Assembly (NCBI GenBank): GCA_018817805.1 | Contig: JAHITC010000034.1 | Span: forward strand, 1-36,373 | From: Patescibacteria group bacterium | GTDB taxonomy: Bacteria > Patescibacteriota > Kazan-3B-28 > UBA10110 | DNA length: 36,373 bases | Direction: 5' to 3' | Part shown: one piece after another, positions 1 through 7,578 of the stretch | Layout of the letters: each line of letters starts with the position of its first letter | How positions within the stretch are numbered: position 1 is the first letter of the stretch | The notes under the pieces: generated by a model | Told to the model about the DNA's origin: nothing | What the model saw: only the letters and a program-made list of their open reading frames with translations | Databases searched by the model: none | Program-made: the position numbers and the translations under genes

Positions 1-45
1 CAGCTAAAAGAGCTAGGTTTAGTAGTTATACCGAAAGAAGAATGA
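1..45 (+). CDS. C-terminal tail of an unidentified upstream gene (partial)
   Basis: Frame 1 is open from the first base and ends at a TGA at 43-45, giving the tail QLKELGLVVIPKEE. The stop overlaps the ATG of the next gene as ATGA, the translational-coupling arrangement seen elsewhere in this window. The fragment is too short to assign. It probably belongs to the same operon as the carboxypeptidase. Confidence 0.55.
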   Translation, partial: QLKELGLVVIPKEE

Positions 46-962
46 AAACTTTAGCAATTTTCTTAGCAATTTTTAATTTTTTAACTGGTTCTCTCGATAC
101 AGCAAAAGGCGACTTATCGGCAATGATGCTTAATCCAGAGTTGTATCCTTTGAAAACCCTTGCTTTTAAGTTGGCCAGACCAGAACCAGTGCGCAATATG
201 ATGTATGAGGAGCCAAGCGTGGGGGCAACTTCAGCTATTGTGATGGATGCTGAAACAGGTAAAGTGTTATTTGCTAAAAATGCCGAGGAAGATTTGGCTA
301 TGGCGAGCATTACAAAGATAATGACGGCCTTAGTGGTGCTAAGATTTTCTACTAATTTAAACGAAACTTTAGCAGCTTCCGAAAATGCTGTTAAAACTAT
401 TGGTTCTAGAATGTATCTAATGGTTGGGGAGAGATTAACAGTCGATAATTTAATGAGAGGGATGCTAATCGGGTCGGCAAATGATGCAGCGGTAGTTTTA
501 GCGGAGGGGATGCTAGGAAACGAAGCGAGGTTTGTAGAAGAAATGAATAAATATGCAAAAGAGCTAAGTTTAAAAGACACACATTTTACTAACGTATATG
601 GAGCAGATGATCCGAAGCATTATTCTAATGCCGAAGATCTCGCTCGATTAGCTAGCTATGCCCTGCAGAATACGACATTTCGCAACATTGTAGGTACAGA
701 ACAAATGACAGTAGCTGATGTCTCCGGTAAATTCAGCCATAAGCTGCAAAACACTAATAAGCTTGTTGGAAAATATTTAAATGTTATTGGGGTGAAAACA
801 GGCACTACTGCAGAAGCCGGAGCATCGTTAGTAGCGGCTGCTACGGGCGAAAGTGGTCAAACAGTAGTAACGGTACTACTTAATAGCCCAGAGAGGTTTA
901 ACGAAGGCAAGGCACTTCTAGATTGGGCTCTGAAGGCCTATACTTGGATAGAACCGTTATAA
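42..962 (+). CDS. D-alanyl-D-alanine carboxypeptidase (penicillin-binding protein, peptidase S11)
   Basis: This is a serine DD-peptidase of the PBP5/DacF family, which removes the terminal D-Ala of peptidoglycan stem peptides outside the membrane. All three active-site motifs are present in order: SITK at residues 89-92 (Ser89 nucleophile), SAN at 145-147 and KTG at 252-254. A hydrophobic stretch at about residues 3-16 acts as a signal or anchor. At 306 residues it is shorter than PBP5 (about 400) and seems to lack the C-terminal beta domain and membrane helix, so the N-terminus may be its only anchor. The start is ATG 42, preceded by a purine-rich GAAAGAAG and overlapping the previous stop. 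It is followed by der after 10 bases, so both are likely co-transcribed. Family call is secure; the exact paralogue is not. Confidence 0.93.
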   Translation: MKTLAIFLAIFNFLTGSLDTAKGDLSAMMLNPELYPLKTLAFKLARPEPVRNMMYEEPSVGATSAIVMDAETGKVLFAKNAEEDLAMASITKIMTALVVLRFSTNLNETLAASENAVKTIGSRMYLMVGERLTVDNLMRGMLIGSANDAAVVLAEGMLGNEARFVEEMNKYAKELSLKDTHFTNVYGADDPKHYSNAEDLARLASYALQNTTFRNIVGTEQMTVADVSGKFSHKLQNTNKLVGKYLNVIGVKTGTTAEAGASLVAAATGESGQTVVTVLLNSPERFNEGKALLDWALKAYTWIEPL

Positions 963-972
963 GCTAAAGATT

Positions 973-2319
973 ATGCCAAGACAGAAGCAACCGAAGTTGG
1001 CCGCAATCGTTGGCCGACCCAATGTCGGTAAGTCTACTTTGTTTAATAAGCTAATTGGGTATAGTCAGGCTATTGCGAGCAATATTCCTGGCACCACCAG
1101 AGATGTTTTATATGGAGATACCACATGGAATGGGGTAACTTTTACTATTGCAGATACGGCTGGCCTAGATTTCGACAACGAGGCCTTACAGCAAGATGTA
1201 ATGCTTCAAACCCAGATTGCTGCCGACGATGCCGATTTAATCATTTTCTTAGTGGATGTGCGAGAAGGCTTGCAAGTACTTGACCAAAAGGCAGCGGAGT
1301 TAATTAGGAAATTAAATAAACCAGTGGTGCTAGCCACCAACAAAACCGAAGGTGGCAAATATGATAGTATCGCCTACGATTTTCATAAATTAGGTTTGGG
1401 GGAGCCGATGTTAATTTCGGCGGTGCAAAGTCGGGGAGTAGGAGATTTGTTAGACAAAATTGTACTTAAATTAAAGCGAATTAAGAAAACCTCTCCGCCT
1501 ACTCGCAAAAAAACCGATAAACCACTGGTTAGAGTAGCTTTGCTTGGCAGACCAAATGTTGGAAAATCTACTTTATTTAATCAGTTAATAGGTAAAAAGA
1601 GGGCAGTAACCAGCAATGTACCAGGCACTACTCGTGACACAGTGGCGATGATAATAGAAACAAAAGATTTTGATATAGAACTAATTGATACTGCGGGTAT
1701 TAGAAGGCCAGGCAAGATTAGTGGTGTTATCGAGAAATTTAGTTATCTAAGTTTAATTAGGGCGCTTAGAAGCGCAGACATTGCCCTACTTTTATTAGAA
1801 GCTAACGAGGGGATTATTGCTCAAGATCTGCATATTACTCAGTTAGTACTAGAAGAGAATAAAGGTTTGTTAATTGTTGTTAATAAGTGGGATGCATTAG
1901 ATAAAGATAGCCATGTAACTTCTAACTATGATAGATATTTGGCGCGGAAGTTTGCTTTCGCGAATTGGGTACCACATCTTTATATATCAGCTCTTACTGG
2001 CCAACGTGTCGACAACATCAAAGAATCCATTGGTACAATCTGGGCATCTTTAAATATAAAGATTCCAACCAAAGCATTAAACAACATAATTGCTGATGCG
2101 TATGCTGGTCATCCTCCGGTTGGCAAAAGGACTTTACCTAAAATATATTTTGCTAGTCAGAGAGAGGTAAATCCGCCCACTATTTTGCTTAAGACGAATC
2201 GACCAGAAGAAATCCATTTTTCTTATCTAAGGTATTTAGAGAAAAAAGTTAGGGACAAGTACCCCATGGTGGGTGCACCCCTAAAATGGCAACTAATTAA
2301 AAGCTCTAGCAAAAAGTAA
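973..2319 (+). CDS. der: Ribosome biogenesis GTPase Der (EngA)
   Basis: Der is a double-GTPase needed for maturation of the 50S ribosomal subunit. The protein has two G domains in tandem: G1 motifs GRPNVGKS at residues 14-21 and 192-199, DTAG at 61-64 and 239-242, NKTE at 123-126 and NKWD at 304-307. A KH-like C-terminal domain follows (about 365-448). The NKxE form of G4 in the first domain also occurs in other Der proteins. Length 448 is normal. A basic linker (about 168-183) separates the two domains. It lies 10 bases after the carboxypeptidase gene with no terminator between them. The promoter of the downstream RNA begins 3 bases after its stop codon. Confidence 0.97.
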   Translation: MPRQKQPKLAAIVGRPNVGKSTLFNKLIGYSQAIASNIPGTTRDVLYGDTTWNGVTFTIADTAGLDFDNEALQQDVMLQTQIAADDADLIIFLVDVREGLQVLDQKAAELIRKLNKPVVLATNKTEGGKYDSIAYDFHKLGLGEPMLISAVQSRGVGDLLDKIVLKLKRIKKTSPPTRKKTDKPLVRVALLGRPNVGKSTLFNQLIGKKRAVTSNVPGTTRDTVAMIIETKDFDIELIDTAGIRRPGKISGVIEKFSYLSLIRALRSADIALLLLEANEGIIAQDLHITQLVLEENKGLLIVVNKWDALDKDSHVTSNYDRYLARKFAFANWVPHLYISALTGQRVDNIKESIGTIWASLNIKIPTKALNNIIADAYAGHPPVGKRTLPKIYFASQREVNPPTILLKTNRPEEIHFSYLRYLEKKVRDKYPMVGAPLKWQLIKSSSKK

Positions 2320-2321
2320 GG

Positions 2322-2350
2322 TTGCATGACAAAGATAATTTTGCTATGAT
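2322..2350 (+). promoter_or_regulatory. Sigma70-type promoter for the small RNA at 2357
   Basis: TTGCAT (2322-2327) and TATGAT (2345-2350) are separated by exactly 17 bases, which predicts a start near 2357. No open reading frame of note begins downstream before the terminator at 2453. Confidence 0.75.
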
Positions 2351-2356
2351 CAGACA

Positions 2357-2480
2357 CGTGGCATAATTCGGGGTTTATTGGAAATAACACCAAGGGTGTT
2401 GTATAGGGGGCTTTGACCCCACGATAAACTACCGATGGGGTTCATACCCAGAAAGGCTCACCTTAAGTGGGCCTTATTTT
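2357..2480 (+). ncRNA. Candidate structured small RNA, family not recognised
   Basis: The segment has its own promoter and intrinsic terminator and no convincing coding frame. A closing stem pairs TCGG 2368-2371 with CCGA 2432-2435 and GTTTAT 2373-2378 with ATAAAC 2424-2429. It encloses two hairpins: AACACC 2386-2391 with GGTGTT 2395-2400, and GGGG 2407-2410 with CCCC 2417-2420. This forms a three-way junction. A further hairpin pairs TGGG 2436-2439 with CCCA 2447-2450, followed by the terminator. I looked for signatures of SRP RNA, tmRNA, RNase P RNA and common riboswitches and saw none. Since the transcript ends before the next gene, it looks like a stand-alone RNA rather than a cis leader. 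The helices are read by eye and not folded by program. Confidence 0.6.
2453..2480 (+). terminator. Intrinsic terminator of the small RNA
   Basis: AAGGCTCAC pairs with GTGGGCCTT (one G-U pair) around a 4-5 base loop, followed directly by a T-rich run. Confidence 0.8.
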
Positions 2481-2523
2481 TTATGCAACAAATATATTTA
2501 TATGCCATGGGAGAGTGTTTTTG

Positions 2524-2553
2524 TTGACTGCCCGTTTATATGAGTGGTACGAT
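2524..2553 (+). promoter_or_regulatory. Probable promoter of the 31-residue peptide, with adjacent inverted repeat
   Basis: TTGACT (2524-2529) and TACGAT (2548-2553) are 18 bases apart. A perfect 8-bp inverted repeat (AAGCAAGC 2554-2561, GCTTGCTT 2593-2600) spans the predicted transcription start and ends at the base before the ATG. It could be an operator. It would be an RNA stem only if transcription starts further upstream. Confidence 0.5.
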
Positions 2554-2600
2554 AAGCAAGCGTTCATTACCTTTACATTTACTATAAGTGAGGCTTGCTT

Positions 2601-2696
2601 ATGGATCCAAGTGCAAAGAAAGTGATTATTTTACTATCAATTACTGTGCTAGGTGCTGGTGTTTATCTTTTGTGTTATTTTAATTCCATTGTTTGA
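2601..2696 (+). CDS. Small single-pass membrane peptide, 31 residues
   Basis: The frame starts at ATG 2601 (MDPSAKKVII) and stops at TGA 2694. After a short basic N-terminus (two Lys) comes an uninterrupted hydrophobic segment (about residues 8-27), long enough to cross the membrane once. A GTGAGG about 8 bases before the ATG can act as ribosome-binding site. It has its own predicted promoter and an intrinsic terminator 22 bases after the stop, so it is a complete tiny transcription unit. I do not recognise a family. Small hydrophobic peptides can be regulators, membrane-complex subunits or type I toxins; nothing here decides between these. Confidence 0.5.
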   Translation: MDPSAKKVIILLSITVLGAGVYLLCYFNSIV

Positions 2697-2717
2697 GATC
2701 ATTGGAATGGAAATCTG

Positions 2718-2746
2718 ACCCATCATTAATTGATGGGTTTTTATTT
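2718..2746 (+). terminator. Intrinsic terminator after the 31-residue peptide
   Basis: ACCCATCA pairs with TGATGGGT around TTAAT, followed by TTTTATTT. The -35 box of the next promoter overlaps its 3' arm. Confidence 0.8.
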
Positions 2747-2757
2747 AGTGATATAAT
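2730..2757 (+). promoter_or_regulatory. Promoter of the domain-II protein and pth
   Basis: TTGATG (2730-2735) and a perfect TATAAT (2752-2757) are separated by 16 bases. The predicted start near 2764 excludes any translation start before that point. Confidence 0.75.
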
Positions 2758-2791
2758 ACAAGTGTCATATCCTAACCCATGGGAGGAATTT

Positions 2792-3043
2792 ATGGCAGAA
2801 GGAAAGTTAGTTGGTAAAGTCGTTCACTATTACGACAAAATAGGGGTGGCTATTATTGAGCTCGCCGGCACACTTAAGGTTGGTGACAAGGTTAAGTTTG
2901 TCAAAGGTGACGACGAGGTCGAACAGGCCATTGTTTCGCTTCAGATTGAGCGAGAGGAAGTCGGGTCGGCAAAGAAAGGCCAAGTAGTTGGCATCAAAGC
3001 AGATTCGGTTGTTAAGGAAGGTACCAAAGTCTACTTGCTGTAA
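2792..3043 (+). CDS. Small translation-factor beta-barrel protein (EF-Tu/IF2 domain II-like)
   Basis: The 83-residue protein begins MAEGKLVGKVVHYYDKIGVA and is a single beta-barrel of the EF-Tu/IF2 domain II type. The pattern is a VG-V-Y-IGVA strand, then LKVGDKVKF (about residues 30-38), then GQVVGIKADSVVKEGTKVY near the end. There is no GTPase domain. Such stand-alone barrels occur in CPR bacteria and archaea; their function is not established. The start is ATG 2792 with a strong GGGAGGA four bases upstream; the frame is open further upstream, but the promoter at 2730-2757 rules out those starts. Its TAA overlaps the ATG of pth, so the two are translationally coupled, which points to a role around translation. 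Confidence 0.85.
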   Translation: MAEGKLVGKVVHYYDKIGVAIIELAGTLKVGDKVKFVKGDDEVEQAIVSLQIEREEVGSAKKGQVVGIKADSVVKEGTKVYLL

Positions 3044-3567
3044 TGAAACTAATCGTAGGGCTTGGTAATCCAGGTGCGAAGTATCAAAAAACGCGCCACA
3101 ATATTGGTTTTCGGTTAATTGATAAATTAGCCGGCGACCTTGAATTAAATTTTAGAACCAACCAAAAGCTACATTCTGAAATTGCGACTATTAAGGGTAG
3201 CCTAATATTGATGAAGCCTCAAACTTTTATGAATAACTCTGGTATTGCAGTAAAGGCAGTTATGCGAAAACAGGGCATAAAACCAGAAGATGTTTTGGTA
3301 ATCTACGATGATATCGATATGATTCTCGGTAAAGTGCGATTCAAAGCGGAGGGTAGCAGCGGTGGACACAATGGTATGCAATCAGTTATTGACGCGTTAG
3401 GTACCAACGCAATTGCTAGAATTAAAATTGGCATTGGTAGGTCTGATAGGTTGCCACCAGATAAACATGTGCTGGGAATGTTCTCAAAAGAAGAACTACC
3501 TCAAATTAAAATGAGCCTAGAAGAGGCAGATAAATTGATTAAAACTAAGTTCCCAATTGAAAAATAA
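3043..3567 (+). CDS. pth: Peptidyl-tRNA hydrolase
   Basis: Pth cleaves peptidyl-tRNA released from stalled ribosomes and recycles the tRNA. The Pth signatures are all visible: GLGNPG at residues 6-11 with the conserved Asn, TRHNIGF with the catalytic His near residue 20, MNNSG near 68, YDDID near 93 (the Asp that assists the His) and GGHNG near 114. At 174 residues it is slightly shorter than the usual 185-195, mainly at the C-terminus. The ATG overlaps the preceding stop (TAATG). No clear intrinsic terminator follows on the plus strand; the next stretch holds an opposite-strand RNA candidate. Confidence 0.97.
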   Translation: MKLIVGLGNPGAKYQKTRHNIGFRLIDKLAGDLELNFRTNQKLHSEIATIKGSLILMKPQTFMNNSGIAVKAVMRKQGIKPEDVLVIYDDIDMILGKVRFKAEGSSGGHNGMQSVIDALGTNAIARIKIGIGRSDRLPPDKHVLGMFSKEELPQIKMSLEEADKLIKTKFPIEK

Positions 3568-3579
3568 GCAGAATTTGGG

Positions 3580-3873
3580 TAAGCTAAGAGAGGCGGTTAG
3601 CCCTTCAATATCGCTAGTTCGATGGCGATGAAGTTTGTTATTGAAGTGCTATGTGCCTCTCCTAACCCTCTCCCCCAAGATTAATATAGATGCCGAGCCC
3701 GAGGGCTTTTGACCGGACTCCAACAAGTAAATGTGAGTCGGGGCACCTATTTAAGTGACAAGTAAGGGGAATCTTGCCCGCGAGCTGAATCCAAGGAGGG
3801 TAGGACATTAGCTCACAAGGCAAGACTCCACTTGCTTAATCAGGTAAAACAAACATCATTTTGTTAAAGTAAT
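3580..3873 (-). ncRNA. Candidate large structured RNA divergent from mfd, with an anti-Shine-Dalgarno loop
   Basis: This 344-base gap between pth and mfd has no coding frame but three nested helical domains. Transcribed leftwards, the order is as follows. Domain A: 3819-3837 pairs with 3760-3778, capped by AGCTC 3810-3814 with GAGCT 3782-3786. Domain B: 3742-3750 pairs with 3686-3694 around two inner hairpins (GACTC/GAGTC and AGCCC/GGGCT). Domain C: 3655-3661 with 3588-3594, 3648-3651 with 3598-3601, 3639-3646 with 3603-3610, and 3625-3628 with 3611-3614. The minus strand is preferred for its consensus promoter and because one A-C mismatch in domain B becomes U-G on that strand; another pair in domain A favours plus. 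The loop of A reads CCUCCUU on the minus strand (3793-3799). Core motifs of RNase P RNA, tmRNA and SRP RNA were not found. The 3' end is uncertain. Confidence 0.55.
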
Positions 3874-3879
3874 CTCCTA

Positions 3880-3908
3880 ATTATAACATATAATTTGTAA
3901 TTGGTCAA
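3880..3908 (-). promoter_or_regulatory. Consensus promoter reading leftwards into the RNA candidate
   Basis: On the minus strand TTGACC (3903-3908) and TATAAT (3880-3885) are separated by exactly 17 bases. A plus-strand TATAAT at 3889-3894 overlaps the spacer and may serve mfd, so this is a compact divergent promoter. Confidence 0.75.
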
Positions 3909-3911
3909 GAG

Positions 3912-6900
3912 GTGAGTTCGTCAATATTCGATCTATTGGTCGCCAAATTTGGAAATCTATCCGCTTATAAATTACTTAAGGGGAAGCTTGCCAACGGTAA
4001 AACTTATATTACCGGTCTTAATAATTTAGGCAAGTTAATTTTACTCTCTGAAACTGCCAAGGAAACTAAGAAAAAGATCGTTTATATTATTAAAAGTGAG
4101 GGTGAACAAATTACTCTTGATCGAGAGTTGAAGCATTTAACTAATCAATCGTTATATGTTTACCCCGATTTAAAGTCCGAGCATATTAATCGCCAGGAAT
4201 ATGTTAGGAATTTTGAAATGCGTTCTAAAATTACTCGTGCGTTTATGAAATCGAATGATGGTATCTATATTTTTCCAGTAAATGCGCTCATAGAACCAAT
4301 GACGAATCCAGTAAGTTTGTTCAGCATCAAATTAGGGGAAAAACAAAATCCTGAAAAAATTATCGCCAATTTAGTTGCTGCTGGGTACGAACGTCAGCAA
4401 AAAGTATTTCAAGCTGGTGAAGTGGCACTGCGCGGTGGCATCCTAGACATTTTTTCGGTTAATCGCGATCGTCCGTTGCGGATTGAGTTTGATGGTGAAG
4501 AAATAATTTCTATTAATGAGTTTGATCCAGTCGAGAATAAGCTACTCTTAAAGCTAACTACTGCCGAAATTCTATCTCTGAAGAGTGAAAAGATGAATAG
4601 CTACTTACTGGATATTGTTGAAGAGAACCCTAAAGACTATCTGTTAATTTTTAACCAAGCTGATGAAATCTTTCAGTTGTTATATGAGCTATATCAAGGC
4701 AACAGCCAGCACGATAGCGACATCTTAACTACTGTTAGTCGTCAGCTAGACGCTTTGTTCGCTTGGTATTTTGTAAGTATTCCACCAACAGAAGAGGGAC
4801 TGGTAAGGTTCGATTTAGAAAGTGCTCCATTGTTTGCAAATGATTTAAATAAACTATCCATCGAAATTAAAAAATATTTGAAAAAAAATTGGCAAGTTAT
4901 TCTAGCAACTACTAACAAGACGTTTTTGCCCGCATTGGCAGAACACGATTTAGCGGTAAGCAATGATGTAAATGATGGCTTAGTGCTAACAGAAATGAAA
5001 CTGGCGGAAGGGTTTGTGAGTCCTTCGTTAAAAACATTGTTACTAACAGATCAAGAAATTTTTGCACCAGTTATTAAAAGATCGCAAGAAGCACAAAAAA
5101 CTCCAAAAAAGAGACAACTGGCATTTTTGGCACAGATTGCTAAAGGTGATCATGTAGTACATATCGATTATGGGGTGGGGGAATTAACCGATATTAATAC
5201 TATTACAATCAATGGTGTGGCGCGGGAATATTTAATTATTCAGTATGCTGGTGCAGATAAAATTTATGTACCCATCGATCAGATTGATAAAGTTAGCAAA
5301 TACATCTCGGTTACTGGTGAAAAGCCAGTATTATCTAAACTTAATTCGCAAAGTTGGAAGCGATTGGTCAGTCGCATTAAAAAAGAATCTCAGGAATTTG
5401 CAAAAGAACTCTTAGACCTTTATGCAAAAAGGGCACTGAAAGAAGGCATCGCTTTTGATAGTGCAGAATTTTGGGAGAAGTCATTGGCCGATTCGTTTGC
5501 TTATAAAGAAACACCAGATCAAGAGCAGGTTATTCTAGACATAATACATGATATGGAAAAACCAAAACCAATGGATCGCTTGTTAGTGGCAGATGTTGGC
5601 TTTGGAAAAACTGAAGTAGCAGTTAGGGCCGCTTTTAAGGCAGTAACTTCTGGATTTCAGGTTGCGCTGCTCGCTCCAACCACTATTTTAGTAGAACAAC
5701 ATGTTAAAACCTTCACTGAGCGCCTAAGTCCCTTCGGTGTCCAAGTGGCGGCGTTAAGCAGATTTCGTTCGACAGTTGAACAAAAACGGATTGTTGCTGG
5801 GCTAAAAACTCGTGAAGTAGATGTGATTATAGGGACACATCGTTTGCTTTCTAAGGATATTCGATTTGCCAATTTAGGGTTAATTATTGTAGATGAGGAG
5901 CAAAGGTTTGGTGTACGCCATAAGGAAAGGTTAAAGATGCTTCGCTCGGAAGTCGATGTGCTAAGTTTAACTGCTACGCCAATCCCGCGGACATTAAACT
6001 TGGCTCTTTCGGGCATTAGAGATATTAGTGTTATTGAAACTCCGCCAGTTAATCGTTTGCCAATTCAAACTTCTGTGTCACCGTTCGATATGGAATCGGT
6101 AAAGAATTCTATTTTGAATGAAATTAAACGTGGTGGCCAGGTATATTTTGTGCATAATCGAGTGGCTACTATTGCAAGTGTAACGAATAAGTTAAAAGAA
6201 GTTTTGCCGGAAGTCAGATTTGTTTATGGTCATGGCCAAATGCCGGAACGATTGCTAGCAAAAATTATGGAAGATTTTAGTCAAGGGCAGTACGACTGTT
6301 TGGTGGCTAGCACAATTATTGAGAATGGCCTCGATAATCCCAATGTAAATACTCTAATTGTAGACAATGCTGGCTTTTTTGGTTTGTCGCAGTTACATCA
6401 ACTTAGGGGTCGCATTGGTCGTGGGAAAATTCAGGCCTATGCATATTTTTATTACAACCCTGGCAAACTCTCTGGTAGGGCATTGGAACGGCTTAAAACC
6501 ATTGCTGGGCACACAGAGTTAGGCAGTGGTTACCAAATTGCTTTGCGGGATATGCAAATTAGAGGGGCTGGGGGGGTGCTATCTAGCCGGCAACATGGCC
6601 ATATTAGTGCAGTTGGTTTAACTTTATATACCAAATTGCTTAATAGAACAGTAGAAGAATTAAGGTCTGGGCTTAGACCAAAAGTTGATAACATTACTGT
6701 TGATCTACCCATTTCGGCATACTTGCCAGATAGTTATATCGATAACGAAGCTCAACGAATTAAAACCTATCAGCATTTGGCTTTAATTGAAAATGAAAGA
6801 GAGCTTAAGGAAGCTAGAATAGAATTGGCCGAGAAATTTGGAGCGCTACCTAAAGAGGTTAATAGTTTATTTGATCTTTTGCACCTTAAGTTATTCGCTC

Positions 6901-7136
6901 TTAAAAGTCAAAAAGTTCAATCGATTGTGGCTCGAAATATTGCTCCATCTGGTGTTAAAGTACCAGTCTATTTGGCAACCATAACATTAGTAATACCCAT
7001 AAAAGATATGGATGTACTGAAAGCGCTAACAAAAACTGGATTTAAATGTGATGGAAGATCAATTCAGGTTCCACTGGCTGCATTAGGCAACAACTGGATC
7101 GAAGGAATCAAAAAGATTATTGGTTTGTTAAAATAG
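3912..7136 (+). CDS. mfd: Transcription-repair coupling factor Mfd
   Basis: Mfd is a DNA translocase that removes stalled RNA polymerase from lesions and recruits UvrA. Domain order is normal for 1074 residues. There is an N-terminal UvrB-like region (about 1-350). A CarD-like RNA-polymerase-interaction domain follows at about 395-460 (GDHVVHIDYGVGEL). The superfamily 2 helicase core has Walker A GFGKTE near 563-568, the DEEQ box near 660, SLTATPIPRT near 680 and IENGLDNPNVNT in motif V. A C-terminal regulatory domain follows (about 930-1060). The start is GTG 3912 (MSSSIFDLL). The purine run AAGAGG abuts the start, so a typical ribosome-binding site is lacking and the leader would be only about 11 bases. 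Membrane-protein genes follow after 19 bases. Confidence 0.96.
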   Translation: MSSSIFDLLVAKFGNLSAYKLLKGKLANGKTYITGLNNLGKLILLSETAKETKKKIVYIIKSEGEQITLDRELKHLTNQSLYVYPDLKSEHINRQEYVRNFEMRSKITRAFMKSNDGIYIFPVNALIEPMTNPVSLFSIKLGEKQNPEKIIANLVAAGYERQQKVFQAGEVALRGGILDIFSVNRDRPLRIEFDGEEIISINEFDPVENKLLLKLTTAEILSLKSEKMNSYLLDIVEENPKDYLLIFNQADEIFQLLYELYQGNSQHDSDILTTVSRQLDALFAWYFVSIPPTEEGLVRFDLESAPLFANDLNKLSIEIKKYLKKNWQVILATTNKTFLPALAEHDLAVSNDVNDGLVLTEMKLAEGFVSPSLKTLLLTDQEIFAPVIKRSQEAQKTPKKRQLAFLAQIAKGDHVVHIDYGVGELTDINTITINGVAREYLIIQYAGADKIYVPIDQIDKVSKYISVTGEKPVLSKLNSQSWKRLVSRIKKESQEFAKELLDLYAKRALKEGIAFDSAEFWEKSLADSFAYKETPDQEQVILDIIHDMEKPKPMDRLLVADVGFGKTEVAVRAAFKAVTSGFQVALLAPTTILVEQHVKTFTERLSPFGVQVAALSRFRSTVEQKRIVAGLKTREVDVIIGTHRLLSKDIRFANLGLIIVDEEQRFGVRHKERLKMLRSEVDVLSLTATPIPRTLNLALSGIRDISVIETPPVNRLPIQTSVSPFDMESVKNSILNEIKRGGQVYFVHNRVATIASVTNKLKEVLPEVRFVYGHGQMPERLLAKIMEDFSQGQYDCLVASTIIENGLDNPNVNTLIVDNAGFFGLSQLHQLRGRIGRGKIQAYAYFYYNPGKLSGRALERLKTIAGHTELGSGYQIALRDMQIRGAGGVLSSRQHGHISAVGLTLYTKLLNRTVEELRSGLRPKVDNITVDLPISAYLPDSYIDNEAQRIKTYQHLALIENERELKEARIELAEKFGALPKEVNSLFDLLHLKLFALKSQKVQSIVARNIAPSGVKVPVYLATITLVIPIKDMDVLKALTKTGFKCDGRSIQVPLAALGNNWIEGIKKIIGLLK

Positions 7137-7155
7137 ATTAGGAGGAGATTAAAAC

Positions 7156-7578
7156 ATGAAAATTAAAGATTTGAGTTGGTTGCAAGTTGTGTTGCTATTC
7201 ATCGGAGTTATTTTTACTAGTTGGGTATTGTACAGTGAACCAATGAGCAATTTTTGGCTAAATTTATATTTTTACAGTTTTTTGATATTCCTAGTTACTT
7301 GGTTAATGGGAATATATGTTCTGCGGGCAGGAAACAAAAGTTTACAATTAATTTTACAAAAACGATTAGTAGCAACATTAAGTATAGGTGCATTTCTTAC
7401 AACGGTTAATTTTGGTCTTTCGGCCTGTAATTTCTATAATAAACGCTTCTGTGCTCCTACTTGCCGAGTGGGTATAGATAATCCGCTGGTGTCACCTTGT
7501 TTTTATGGAGCAATAATTTTTCTAATTAGCTTGTGGGTGGCAATAAAATTGTATAAAAAATTTAAGAAAGTTCAGTAA
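7156..7578 (+). CDS. Membrane protein of unknown function, four predicted helices
   Basis: The 140-residue product has four hydrophobic segments, at about residues 8-27, 33-54, 71-90 and 113-132, and a Lys-rich C-terminal end. The third loop has four cysteines spread over about 25 residues (ACNFYNKRFCAPTCRVG and a later SPCF), which could form disulfides on the outer face. The ATG follows a strong AGGAGGAG 10 bases upstream. Its stop overlaps the start of the DedA gene (TAATG), so the two are coupled. I do not recognise the family. The clustered cysteines are the only functional hint. Confidence 0.75.
   Translation: MKIKDLSWLQVVLLFIGVIFTSWVLYSEPMSNFWLNLYFYSFLIFLVTWLMGIYVLRAGNKSLQLILQKRLVATLSIGAFLTTVNFGLSACNFYNKRFCAPTCRVGIDNPLVSPCFYGAIIFLISLWVAIKLYKKFKKVQ

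Noticed and set aside
2693-2791. Longer N-terminus of the domain-II protein
   Set aside because: It includes a terminator and the TATAAT promoter; ATG 2792 has the ribosome-binding site.
3580-3873. RNase P RNA, tmRNA or SRP RNA
   Set aside because: No GAGGAAAGTCC/ACAGAA core, no tRNA-like ends or tag frame, no GGAAGGAAGCAG loop on either strand.
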